Position numbers and translations under genes: made by a program. From Pempheris klunzingeri (Eukaryota > Chordata > Actinopteri > Acropomatiformes > Pempheridae), in assembly GCF_042242105.1 (NCBI RefSeq), contig NC_092016.1:3271501-3335500 (forward strand): a stretch of 64,000 nt of DNA, given 5' to 3'. The notes under the pieces are model-generated. The model worked only from the letters and a program-made list of their open reading frames with translations. It did no database searches and had not been told where the DNA came from. Shown in pieces: positions 50,601 to 64,000 of this stretch; the stretch's first letter is position 1; each line of letters begins with the position of its first letter.

Positions 50601-51720
50601 GGACAGTCAGGATTACAGGTAAACTCATTTCTCTGTATTTGTGAGCTGCCACCTTCTTCTTGTCTCTGCAACACCAATATTTTGTATACAGATATATAAA
50701 GACTCAGTTAATATGCCATTAAAGTGTGCACTGAATGCACCAAAAATAATATTTACAATAAATGTCGGCGGTAATTGGTTTAGAAAATGATACATAAATT
50801 GATTTTTGTGATAATTTGCCTCTGTATTTATTTACCTTTTATATTCATTCCCCTATTTATGTACTTTCCCTTTTGATTTTCCATTTTATGAACTAATTTG
50901 TGAATTTTTAATTGTATTTCTTTATTTTATTTATGTGCATTTAAAAGGATAAATTAGATAGGAACATAAATTAATTATAAAATACTAATTTAAATAAATT
51001 CAGAAGCAAATTTAAACAGAAATAGAAATTTTTTTTTTCATCATTTCATTTTTTTAATTCATTTTTCAGTTCAAAATAATATCAGTATTATATCAGTACA
51101 GACAACAGCAAAGACAAAGACCAGGAAAAAAAATATTTATGAAAATAGAAATAAATCAGAAAAAATAGAAATAAATTTAAAAAATATATTTTAAAGAAAT
51201 AAAAATGTATCTGTGTAGTACTGTCTTGTTTTTTAAAAAAAGAAATGTTTTGTGAATTATAAATGGCTACATTTATTCTTAATATCATCTTTGGTGCCTT
51301 TAGAGGCCTATAGATTTATTTATTGAGTCATTTATTATCACTTATCATTCATTATTCAAACTAAACATAAGTGCACTTACACTTACTGACAGGAACGATA
51401 ACAGTTGTTATTGGTTTACACATAATTTTGAAGAACTGTGACGTCTGTTTCCTCAGTTATCAACTACCACATCAGCGAGTGATGGGATTCTTTCAGGATC
51501 CTTACATCTCTGACGGCACATCAGGTAGGAGCGAACACTTCAACACTGAGAAGATGGGGACAAAAGCGCGGCAGCCATAAACCCTGAGCTCTGTCTTTCA
51601 GACCTCCCAGACGTTGTCGTGGACGGGGTTCTTCAGGGTTTTTACCCCCGGGACGTCCGAGTCAGCTTCACAGCCCCCGCTCTCACCGAGCCTTCCCCCA
51701 GCGCCCCTGTAGAGGCCTGA
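44612..51720 (+). CDS. snx22: PX-domain sorting nexin, SNX22-like, complete, 188 aa
   Basis: Small sorting nexin made of a PX (phosphoinositide-binding) domain and a short tail; members bind PI3P on endosomes. Coding exons: 44612-44674, 48173-48256, 48588-48692, 50125-50219, 50586-50618, 51457-51524, 51602-51720; total 567 nt with stop, phase consistent. The product opens MIQVSIPSMERE, then FRVEVLFNGRKHYV, RRNREFQTVHRK, the proline loop PDFPSK and LEQRRQELEDYIQ, with tail motifs FFQDPYI and LPDVVVDGVLQGFYP. Those tail motifs match SNX22 and SNX24; PDFPSKR and GVLQG and the length (human SNX22 is 193 aa) favour SNX22. In the usual RR-Y-S-E-F signature the Tyr-Ser pair is replaced by Asn-Arg. 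SNX24 is the alternative name. Confidence 0.85.
46570..46860. repeat. Foldback repeat, copy B (snx22 intron 1)
   Basis: Inverted arms around a centre near 46690-46700: CGGACTCCATTGACAAAAAC at 46591-46610 pairs with GTTTTTGTCAATGGAGTCTG at about 46799-46818, and CTTTGGTGTTTTAA pairs with TTAAAACACCAAAG. Same family as the copies at 7.2-7.9 kb and 49.0-49.6 kb. A smaller piece lies at about 46130-46195. Confidence 0.75.
47010..47510 (+). repeat. Teleost dispersed repeat related to the one at 4.8 kb
   Basis: Contains TACCTCTACTCCATGTAAAC, GAGTGCAGGACTTTAACTTG and GGAGTATTTCCACAGTGTGG, then TACTTCTTCTTCAGG, matching the later part of the same repeat type. Lies in snx22 intron 1. Confidence 0.6.
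49004..49572. repeat. Foldback repeat, copy C (snx22 intron 3)
   Basis: Shares GGCTCAGATTGTTATTCA with copy A and TTCAATGGAGTCTGGTGG with copies A and B, and ends in AGTTATCCTTT, the inverse of the AAAGGATAACT start of copy A. This fixes one outer terminus of the family. Confidence 0.75.
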
Positions 51721-52447
51721 AAGTACAGCTCAGTCACACACACACACACAGTGCCAAGTGGAAAAGGCTCATCAAAGCATGGACTTGCATGATGCAGCCT
51801 GAAACAGGTCACTTGGAGGGTCTTTTTATTTTGTCCAAAATCAGGAGCCGCAGTGGGATTTAAACCCAAAAACATCCTTTTGTCCTTCCAGGGCTCCTCC
51901 GGTTGTGGAGGTCGACCCTGTTCTCGCCCCCTGAGAGTCTCATATTGAGGCCAAACACCAGAACGCATCCTGAAAGCTCCATCTGTTTGCAGAAGCAGCC
52001 GCTCGGTGTGCGTGCCGGTATTTTTAGCCATGAGGACGGGTGTCGGCTGTTTTTTAGTGAGGATGTGGCCACGGGGCAAAGCGATGCTGTAGCTTAGTTT
52101 AGTTTAAAGATAAAGAATAAAGGAGCTGAACGGGAGCGTAGAAAATGACTTGAAATCAGGGCTGATGGGGTTTAGGTTTTATTTTAAGATACTCTTGTTT
52201 ACAAGTTTGTCACAGTTGATGGAGGGATAAAAACCACCAGTGGTAAGAAGTGACAGTCTCTCATATGCATGTACAGTTTTAGTTGAACGAGGCTGATGTA
52301 AATTTCAGACGTCAAGTCAAACACTATCAGCCTCTGACGCCTCAGGACGAGCACCAGTGTGAAGCAGTTTTCTAGTGTGAACAAATGTTTTTGTAGTTGG
52401 TTTATACGTTATGTACTTTTTTATCATGTTGTTTATATTGATATTGT

Positions 52448-52453
52448 AATAAA
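52448..52453 (+). terminator. AATAAA polyadenylation signal, likely of snx22
   Basis: AATAAA 728 bp after the snx22 stop codon, followed by TGTGACA and GT-rich sequence. An earlier AATAAA at 52116-52121 could give a shorter 3' UTR. Which one is used cannot be told from the sequence. Confidence 0.5.
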
Positions 52454-52996
52454 GACTCAAATGTGACACATCCAGTGTGATCAGATGATCAGTGTTCTTC
52501 TGTTTGAGAAACTAAGATAAGATATTCCTTTATTAGTCCCACGATGGGGAAATTTACAACGTTACATTCAAACAATAAATAATAAACTAGTGGAAACTAA
52601 AGGCACAATGACGTTTTTCACTGTTATAGGCCCCCAAACGGGGAGCCAGGTAGTGAATCCATTCCTGTTTACAGCCACAAAATATATAAGAGTTTAAATA
52701 AATCACCTTAAAGCCCCTGACAACTTGGTTTTAAATGTCTGCAACATTAAATATTCATGATTAAATAACAACGTGTCTTCCTGGTTCCACACAAAAGACG
52801 GGACATTCAAACATCACATAATCACAATCCGACAAATAGACACAATATCGACAAAACAAAATTACATTTAAAAAAAAGTTATGTCACATTCACAATGTCA
52901 CCTCAACAATATATGTTTATAGATTATATAGAAATAATAAGCTGCCCCACATTAGCAGTGCACAGTGAAGCATTACTTACATTAGCAGCACAACTA

Positions 52997-53232
52997 CACT
53001 GTTGCCCATAAAGTTGGAATAAAATGTTTTTCACCTCTTCTCATGAAATGATTGTGACAATGTGATTTATTCTTGATCAATAAAGTTTATATCTTCTCAA
53101 CTTTATTGATCAAACTCTTCCAAACAGATCACAGTGAAACTTAAACCACAATGAACCTTTGCAGACTGTGTATTCAGGCTTTAACTAAATTGGGGGTATT
53201 GAACAATTATTCCAACTTTATGGGCAACAGTG
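52997..53232. mobile_element. MITE with 26-bp perfect terminal inverted repeats (236 bp)
   Basis: Starts CACTGTTGCCCATAAAGTTG and ends with its exact inverse, CAACTTTATGGGCAACAGTG; the pairing runs 26 bp. An inner palindrome (TTGATCAATAAAGTT / AACTTTATTGATCAA) lies at about 53074-53112. Preceded by TA, but the right side is TT, so a TA target duplication is not intact. Non-coding; probably a Tc1/mariner-related MITE. Confidence 0.8.
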
Positions 53233-53446
53233 TTTGATCAACCTCCACATTGTAAATTATAATATGAAGCCTAAAGTAAAAACTATAAACTTTATTAAAC
53301 TATAAACTCTACAGTTTGCACACAAACGGCACCAATTTAGTGTTAATAGAAAACCCTTGTCAGAAGATGGTTAATGTTTGGCTTCTGACTCTCATTTTTA
53401 ATATGAAGTGATCATTTCAGTAGGAGGCGTTTCAGATGCATCTCTA

Positions 53447-53454
53447 CATGTATG

Positions 53455-53510
<56 letters not shown>

Positions 53511-53518
53511 TATATATA
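53447..53518. repeat. (TA)n/(CA)n microsatellite left of the Tc1-like MITE
   Basis: Compound TA and CA dinucleotide repeats ending exactly at the TA target of the MITE. Confidence 0.9.
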
Positions 53519-53902
53519 CAGTGCATCCGGAAAGTATTCACACCCCTTCACTTTTTCCACATTTTGTTATGTTACAGCCTTATTCCAAAATGGATTAAAT
53601 TCTTTTTTTCCAGTCAAGTTGTAGAAGCATCTCAAGGACGATCAGTGGAAACAGGATGCACCTGAGCTCAGTTTTGAGTGTCATAGCAAAGGGTGTGAAA
53701 ACTTATGTACATGTGATATTTCAGTTTTTTATTTTTAATACATTTACAAAAATTTCTAAAAAACTTTTTTCACTTCGTCATTATGGGTTATTGTGTGTAG
53801 ATTGATGAGGAAAAAAAAGAATTTAATCCATTTTGGAATAAGGCTGTAACATAACAAAATGTGGAAAAAGTGAAGGGGTGTGAATACTTTCCGGATGCAC
53901 TG
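53519..53902. mobile_element. Tc1/mariner-like MITE (384 bp) with ~90-bp inverted termini
   Basis: Begins CAGTGCATCCGGAAAGTATT and ends with its inverse, AATACTTTCCGGATGCACTG. The inverted arms extend about 90 bp (CACATTTTGTTATGTTACAG on the left pairs with CTGTAACATAACAAAATGTG on the right). TA flanks both ends, as expected for Tc1/mariner insertion. The interior is non-coding. This terminal sequence is widespread in fish genomes. Confidence 0.85.
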
Positions 53903-53968
53903 TATATATACATACACACACACACACACACATATATATATACATACATACATACACACATATATATA
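53903..53968. repeat. (TA)n/(CA)n/(CATA)n microsatellite right of the Tc1-like MITE
   Basis: Compound repeat starting at the TA after the MITE. Together with the left block it suggests insertion of the MITE into an existing TA-rich microsatellite. Confidence 0.9.
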
Positions 53969-56059
53969 GTATGCTGATGCAGTATAGGGGGTGTCAGTTT
54001 TCTCTCTACGGGCCTCCTCCCTTCAGCCTCCAGCCAAATAGTTTACAAGCAGCAACAAGCAGCTCAGGCCGAACATTCAGGTTTACTTGCCTTAAAGAGA
54101 AAAGGTGGGACGTTACAGGGTCTGAGCCTTTAATTGTGTTGTTAATGGTTGTGGTTTACTGGGGCTGTAATTATCCTGCTGTTTAGTGAATAAAAAACCA
54201 GCTGGAAGTATCTTTGTCCTACCAACATGTTTAACAAGTGGACAGAATAAACTCAGGTTATCTAGCTAGTATAAAAACATCATCATTTTAGGAAAGTTAT
54301 AGTATATATATATACTTGTCTGTTCACTTTACAATGACTGACACTCCCTGATAGTGTGTGGCACCTCAAAGATCCCTCAGACATGTTTTAACATGACTCT
54401 ACTTTGAGTAATAACTTACCTATTTGCTATTTACACCCATGCAGCATAAATGACGCTCAGACGAATGTGGCAAAAGGTTTTAGCTGCACGTCCACATTGA
54501 TGCCAGCTGTCAGAGTTGATCATTTTATTTGTAGGCTGTAAAGTTAAATAAAATCTTTTATTTTTAAGTTTAGGCACCAAAACGACTTGGTTAGTTTTTT
54601 TAAAAAAGGATCTGGGTTAAAACATAACACACATTTAAAAGGCAGGATACATTAACCACAAAATATACTCCACATTTCCAACATACACCTGATTCAAATA
54701 GTATTGTTCTCAAATCGCATCGACCTAATTTGGATCTGATGTGTTGTTTTCACAAGCAAAAATGAACTCTGCTCCTTGTATAAATGTAGGTTGAAGTGCT
54801 AAGCAGCAGGTGTTTCCTTCACGCAACTGACTTCACTGACTTCCCTGTAAAGGCCACTCTTAGTGTCACGTTTCCACGTCACACGTTTGCACTTCTAATA
54901 ACATTCAGCCGTCATTAATGATCATTTTACACCTGTGCTTTTTCTTGCTGACGGTGTGTCTCCATCCATCCGTATTTTCAATTAGTGCATAAAAAAATAC
55001 CTCAGTGGAAACATGGAAAATTCAAAGAAAATGGACATGTGCAATTATTACTTGAATTGTACCACTTGAACTGTATATAGTTTTTCTGTATAGCCACTGT
55101 TTATTTTTCTATTTGTGGTTTTTAGTCCTGAAGCAGCGTTGAAGATGAAAGCAAGAATTTCATTGTGCCGTGAAACTTATAATAAAACGATTGCAAAAAA
55201 AGCTTCCACCAAATTTCCATTCCACTTTTTTTCCACCACTTGAGATTTAACATTTATTTTTTCACTGTTTTGTGAACTATTCTACAGTTATGGACCACAA
55301 AACTATTAAAAACCCCCGACGGTTCCCACAATGCACACGTGCTGCTGAGGTAGGCAGCGTGTCGCCAATCTGAGGGGCCCAACAGCATGTTTTTGCCCCA
55401 AGGCCCCTCAAGCAGTGAACCCAGCCGTGTTAAAGACCCTCAACAGTAGCTGTACCTTTATAATAACCTCTGCAGTTCCCTGTTTTTGCTTCTGTTCCCT
55501 CGGGCCTCCGTGAGTTTCTCTCTTTCTCTCTCCTGCTTTGTGTCGCTCAGATCCTTTTCCAGGTCTCCATGGTGGAGAGGAAGTCTGCCGGCTTAAATCC
55601 TTTGTGGCAACACCCACCTGGATCCACATGCCTCACATGTATTTTATAATCTACATTTATTAGAAATTCAGCTATCAGAATTTGTATATACTGTGATTTT
55701 GTCAGTCTGTTTATGAGGATCCCTCCTGCGGTTTCTCTGAGTTTTTCCTGATTGAATAATGAGTCTAAGCACAGAGGGTGCTGTGTGCTGCACAGATTAT
55801 AAAACCCCCCTCTGGCAAATTGTGTTTTGTAATTCTGGGCTGTATAAATTAAAAAAAAATGACTTGACTTGAACTTTATTATAATTTATAATGATTTCCA
55901 GGAGGCAAGGTAAGTTTATGTACAGAGCACATTTTATTACACGTGTTTTACATTTAACATAAGAGGCATAAAAAAAAAACATCAAACATATTAAGACCAG
56001 AAAGACAATAATTCCACAATAAAATGTACAATTAAAACCAAAGCTGGTTTTAATGTCCC

Positions 56060-56403
56060 AACTCTTTATATTCTCAGGATGTCTTCACCTCCTCTCTGTT
56101 CTTCACACTCTGTACCAGGTTTGTACTTTGAGACTGCGCATGCGCACAGCGGTACCCGGAAGCCGCCGCCCCGCCGCTCTCCTCCTGCTGCCTCCCTCCC
56201 TCTCTCTCTCTCTCTCCCTCCCCCCCTCTCTCTCTCTCTTTGTCACTCATTCCTCCTCCTTCACTGACTTGTTCCGACTCCGACTTCTTCGCCTCGCTCT
56301 TCCTCTACCGGCGGAATCCAGCAAACTAAATGCTCTTCACGTGAATCCCCGGGAAACAGGATCCACTTCCTGACTTAACTTAACTTGAAGCTGCACATTG
56401 TCG
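56060..56403 (+). other. Probable adpgk promoter and untranslated first exon
   Basis: The coding start exon of adpgk is preceded by a clear acceptor (CTTTGTTGCAG at 57637-57647), so a 5' exon must lie upstream. The only GC-rich, CpG-bearing stretch nearby is here (GCGCATGCGCAC, CCGCCGCCCCGCCGC), with a (CT)n tract, ending in a good donor CATTGTCG|GTACGT at 56404. An NRF1-type GCGCATGCGC lies at about 56137-56146. The exact exon start is unknown. Confidence 0.55.
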
Positions 56404-57664
56404 GTACGTGCCGCCACCAACTCAGGAGCTTTGGCTAAAAGCTGTGATGGAGCTGAGGTTTGCTCTGAAAGTCTCTGAATTAGACTGCTTGCTAAGCCGA
56501 GCTAGAGGCTAACTCGCTGCTGTCAGATTAGCTCTGATGAAGTGAAGCCACAGATACACCCTGCGTGCTGATGCTAGCATGTTAGCTAACAGATTGTGTT
56601 TGTGTCCACGTTAGCAGTAACTTAACCCCTGTATGCTGCAGCCTAAAGGGCAATGCCACTCAGTATTTACGTCCCAGTGCCTGTGTGGTATAAAGTAACA
56701 TGAAAACTGGGGCTAAGTTTGGCATGTGCACTTTGCTCTGGGTGTAAATGTGATCAATAACCCTGTCAAGATGTGGAACTGATGGAGAAAAGCTGATCCA
56801 TACATTAACTTCAGCTCAGTCAGTCACTGTGCAGGATCATTCATATTCATTCCAAAGCTTATTCCTCATAAATGAAGCGCGTAGTTCTGCATCTACTTTG
56901 AGTGATTGCAAAGTTAATTTTCAAGCAAAAGAGGCCAAACTTTGGTTTCCAGGTTTTCAAATGTGACAACTGGGTGTTTTTGTTGGTCAAACATTTATAG
57001 TAATGGACAGAAAAAGCGCTCGACAAACAGGAGAAGATGTCACCTGGTGCCCAAGGACAGTATGATGGGCGTTTTTCACTGTTTTATTAATAAGACGAGG
57101 TGCATCAGGGGTCTAAGTGGCTTAAAACTTTACACTTTATTAAAAATGAACTGTTATAACAGTTATTTATGGATTTATCTGCCTGCTGTTTTCTCAGATC
57201 GTCTTTTGGGTGCTCAAAACATCAGAAAACTGTGGAAAGAAAACACCAGTAACATCAGAAAAAGGCTTTTTTTTTGACTCTCAAAGACTAAATATTGACT
57301 TTTCTATCATGTGAGACAAAGAAAAGTAGCAAATTCTCACATTTTAGGAACTTTCTCTCATTTGACTGGTTGATTCAGCTCTAACTCAAACCCCTCAGTT
57401 CAATCTTATTGATTTTCAGCTGAGTAATATGACGGTATCGAGCTGTTGAAGGTTCTGTTTTACATGTACGATGAGTCGGCTCTAATCTAATATACAACAG
57501 TGGAACACCAGTTTAATTATTCTGTTAATGTGTTTGAGCTCTAAATATGTTGATGCCACCACTGATAGTAAGATCACTAAGTCGATCACTTTAAAATGCT
57601 AATGGTTTTATATGAGAGCGAGCTCTGACTGGTCTCCTTTGTTGCAGGAGTGTGTGGGAGCATC

Positions 57665-61358
<3,694 letters not shown>

Positions 61359-64000
61359 GGCTCGCTTGAATCTGACACTCCATTTGTCTGGAAAATGTTT
61401 ATGGGAAGTGCTGCAAAGACCCTGTTCCCCCGAGTTTCTCCTCACAGCTGTTTTTGTTGGGTTGGAGTCATGTCTCTAAACCTGTTCAGACCTCCACGTC
61501 CCGGACCAGGCTCTGTGTCTTCCTTCCCGAAGCGCCGCTGAGTTTAAGAATGTGATGGATGGCGATAGTTTTAAATCCTGCCTGATGTCTCCTCCGGCCC
61601 GCTCCGGTCTCCTCTGTTCTCCCTCTTCTAATCCTGCAGCAGACACAGAAACTGAGGCAGAACTTTCCAGAAGTGGACCTGAGTGGGTTGGGAGGTGGCC
61701 TGACTCTATGCACTGGGCGCAGCTCAAAGCCATCTTCACAGAACTCCACAAAGAGTTTTGTTGGCTCTCTTAATGACTCACATACCTTCAGTATGCTGTG
61801 CCTTGAGAATATAAGTTATTATTAAATATATTTCAGAGCCAAACAAACGTAGAATTAAGTATCGCATCAGTTACCCTTCTGATATAGATATAGATATATA
61901 TATATATATACATATATATATGTACACACACACACATAAACACTCGTGTCTGACTGGAAACTGATGAGCATCTGACTATATTGTGGAATCTAAGTGGTAT
62001 TCTTGATGTTCTTTGTTTCTTCAACTTTTGGTGCATTAGTGTCAAATGGTCACTAGATTACTTGAAAGCTCCTTCTCCTGCTGGTGTCTGACTTCGTTAC
62101 ATGTAATAACCGTTACCTAGATATAGTCGACAGTTTTATATTTGTCCACAGAGGATAAAAATACGAGAGAGTGCGACAGAATTTGTATGTTTTCTCACTT
62201 CTGGGCCTGAACACTCCCACTGTCAAGATGTTTAATTTAGGAAATTTGGCGAACAACAGATACTTGTAGATTATTATGATCTCTGTTGCTTTTTCTGCAT
62301 TATCAACTCCTGCTGCAGCGTCCGTATATTTCTTGATATTATTAATGAAATATTTATAATCGTATAAAAGTAAAACTAAACATGGTTTGAAGGGGATCCT
62401 TCAGTAACGCTCAGATTACAATCAGATGCCAGGTACTGAACCTAAAGTTTGTGCTGGCAGTAAAAGCTACAATAACATTTGGAAATAGGGTGTGGGTCAT
62501 ATGCAAGTCATTATCAGGGTTACTGCCAGTTTGTTTACTTATTTTTTTCTCGTCAGCTTTTCAGTAAATGCTTTTCCTCACTTATAAAATGTGATTGTGT
62601 AGCTGGAAAACCTTCAACCTTTGCCAGTGTAACATACTGCGAGAAGAGCCTCCTGATTCAAATTCTAGCACATACTGTAGGTAAATTATGGTTTTTCGTG
62701 GGTTGTTTAGTTGTTTTTTTCTGGGCTTACTTGGGGGACGTCTGCATCATGTTAGATGTGCAGTATTTAGTTGTCAGAACAGTGTATTTGTATACCTCAC
62801 ATGGCCACTGAAGGCATGCAATAATGGAGTCTTAATGCAAACATACAGGACAAAGGTGTGTGGCATTTTGTTTCAAAGAATTGATTCTTTGCACTAGTTG
62901 GAAGCAGCAGGTGTGCCTGCAAAGGTGAATGTAAACATAACTCCGAACCCCCATTTATTATTAGCAGGTACAATCTATTCAACTTTACTCATTTCATGGT
63001 TTGTGTCTCATGTTTTTAACATTTGTAACTGTCAAGTTTCATTTACTTGTAGTTTGTCATTAAAATATGGATGGAGAGTAGAAATCACTTGTGGTGCTGC
63101 GGATTATTGAACGTGTTTGTCGACGTGGAAAGACCTTAAAACTAGTTAGATAATCAATTTGTCAGTTTTCTTACATTCTAAAATCGTTTGATGTTCTCTC
63201 TGATCAAACGATCCCTGATCCCGGTGTCTTAAGTGTGAATATTTGCAAATTTCCTCTGTTTTATATCAAAGTGAACATGTTTGGGCTTTAGTTGGTCGAA
63301 CACAACAAGACTTCTGAAGATTTCATCCTGTCCTGAGAAATAGTAAGTGGATTTTTTTTTTACTGTTTCTGACAATACATACAACAATTAATTAAAAAAA
63401 AGATACATGAAGATAAAGATAAAAAGATTAATTGACTTTAAATAACCATTAGTTGTTACGCTTCTTAAAATACAAACTATTCTGAGAAATCCACATTTGT
63501 TCGATGTTGAACAGATTTAAAAGACAGTTTGTGGGCTTAAGATGATGAAGACATACGGGACACTGGGACTTTGCACAGTTTCTATCAGACATTGAAATGA
63601 CAGGGCCTTGTATTACTGCTGAGACATCGATTCACAAAAGCAGTTTGCAGTTTGCTTACACATATATACACACATTTCAGCTAAATTTAAGAGTCCTACA
63701 GGGCGCAGTCATGGTTCACAAGAAAAAAATCATAAACAGGCCCCTGTCTTATACACAGTGTACAGAGTCAGGATGGTGGTGCAGGGTCTCAGAGCCTCAA
63801 AACATTTTTTCATTTTTGGCTCTTAAAAACCTGCGTTAAACCTTGCCATGCTATACTGCAAACATTAAAAACTAGTTTTAAAGCAGTATTTTCATACTTT
63901 TTAGGATATTACAAGTACATAAACTGTCAGTCCTGCACCAAATCATATCCAAAAACACTCATGTAAAAGGGAAACCAATGAATTATTTATCTGCCCCGGG
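61359..64000. other. adpgk 3' UTR and right flank
   Basis: An ATTAAA at 61821-61826 is a possible polyadenylation signal 463 bp after the stop. A microsatellite follows at 61881-61936. The rest is AT-rich with no supported coding region; short open frames there have no domain or splice context. The sequence up to 64000 could include 3' UTR of a neighbouring gene but nothing identifies one. Confidence 0.5.
61881..61936. repeat. (TA)n/(CA)n microsatellite in the adpgk 3' flank
   Basis: GATATA units then (TA)n then (CA)n, about 520 bp after the adpgk stop. Confidence 0.9.

Larger units (their letters stand above)
51721..56050. other. snx22 3' UTR and snx22-adpgk intergenic DNA, repeat-rich
   Basis: After the snx22 3' UTR the region carries a short dispersed repeat tail (about 52513-52575), two terminal-inverted-repeat elements (52997-53232 and 53519-53902), microsatellites flanking the second, and a retroelement-like tail near 55020-55200. 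No exon of another gene was recognised on either strand. Confidence 0.65.

Noticed and set aside
53408..53665. Open frames with Tyr-Ile repeats near 53.4-53.9 kb
   Set aside because: Translations of TA/CA microsatellites and of the MITE terminal repeats, not genes.
57650..57664. Upstream in-frame GTG as adpgk start
   Set aside because: It sits 3 bases after the splice acceptor and the ATG at 57665 gives the expected family N-terminus.

Overview
The window is vertebrate nuclear DNA, almost certainly from a ray-finned (teleost) fish. It is AT-rich, with short exons in long introns, GT-AG splice sites and many interspersed repeats typical of percomorph fish: CR1/L2-type LINE tails, Tc1-like MITEs and CATCC-type dispersed repeats. 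No prokaryotic, viral or CRISPR features are present. The species cannot be named from the sequence.

Layout: (1) 3467-31009, minus strand: the first 17 coding exons (659 codons, the whole trunk) of ap3b2, the neuronal beta subunit of the AP-3 adaptor. The hinge and ear exons lie beyond the left edge. Intron 1 (16609-30896) is very large and holds a phase-compatible candidate alternative first coding exon at 23015-23298. (2) 31010-32601: a short head-to-head intergenic promoter with a palindromic GTCACGTGAC box, ETS-like sites and a tandemly triplicated ~250-bp unit, two copies of which carry an RFX X-box-like site. (3) 32602-39995, plus strand: dnai4 (wdr78), an axonemal dynein intermediate chain, 16 coding exons, 764 aa. 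(4) 44612-51720, plus: a small PX-only sorting nexin, best matched to snx22, 7 coding exons, 188 aa. (5) 57665-61358, plus: adpgk, ADP-dependent glucokinase, 7 coding exons, 498 aa, with a GC-AG intron, a NAGNAG acceptor and a probable untranslated first exon upstream. The remaining sequence is introns, intergenic DNA and repeats.

The four genes do not form a pathway. ap3b2 acts in endosome-to-synaptic-vesicle/lysosome sorting, snx22 is a phosphoinositide-binding endosomal protein, adpgk is an ER-associated kinase and dnai4 belongs to motile cilia. The link is chromosomal: human AP3B2, SNX22 and ADPGK are all on 15q, whereas DNAI4 is on 1p. Exon boundaries were placed by reading splice sites and checking that phase stays open across every junction; all four models close without an internal stop. 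I did not find a clearly new biological system. The most interesting items are the triplicated X-box promoter unit, the candidate alternative ap3b2 first exon and the splice-site peculiarities of adpgk and dnai4.
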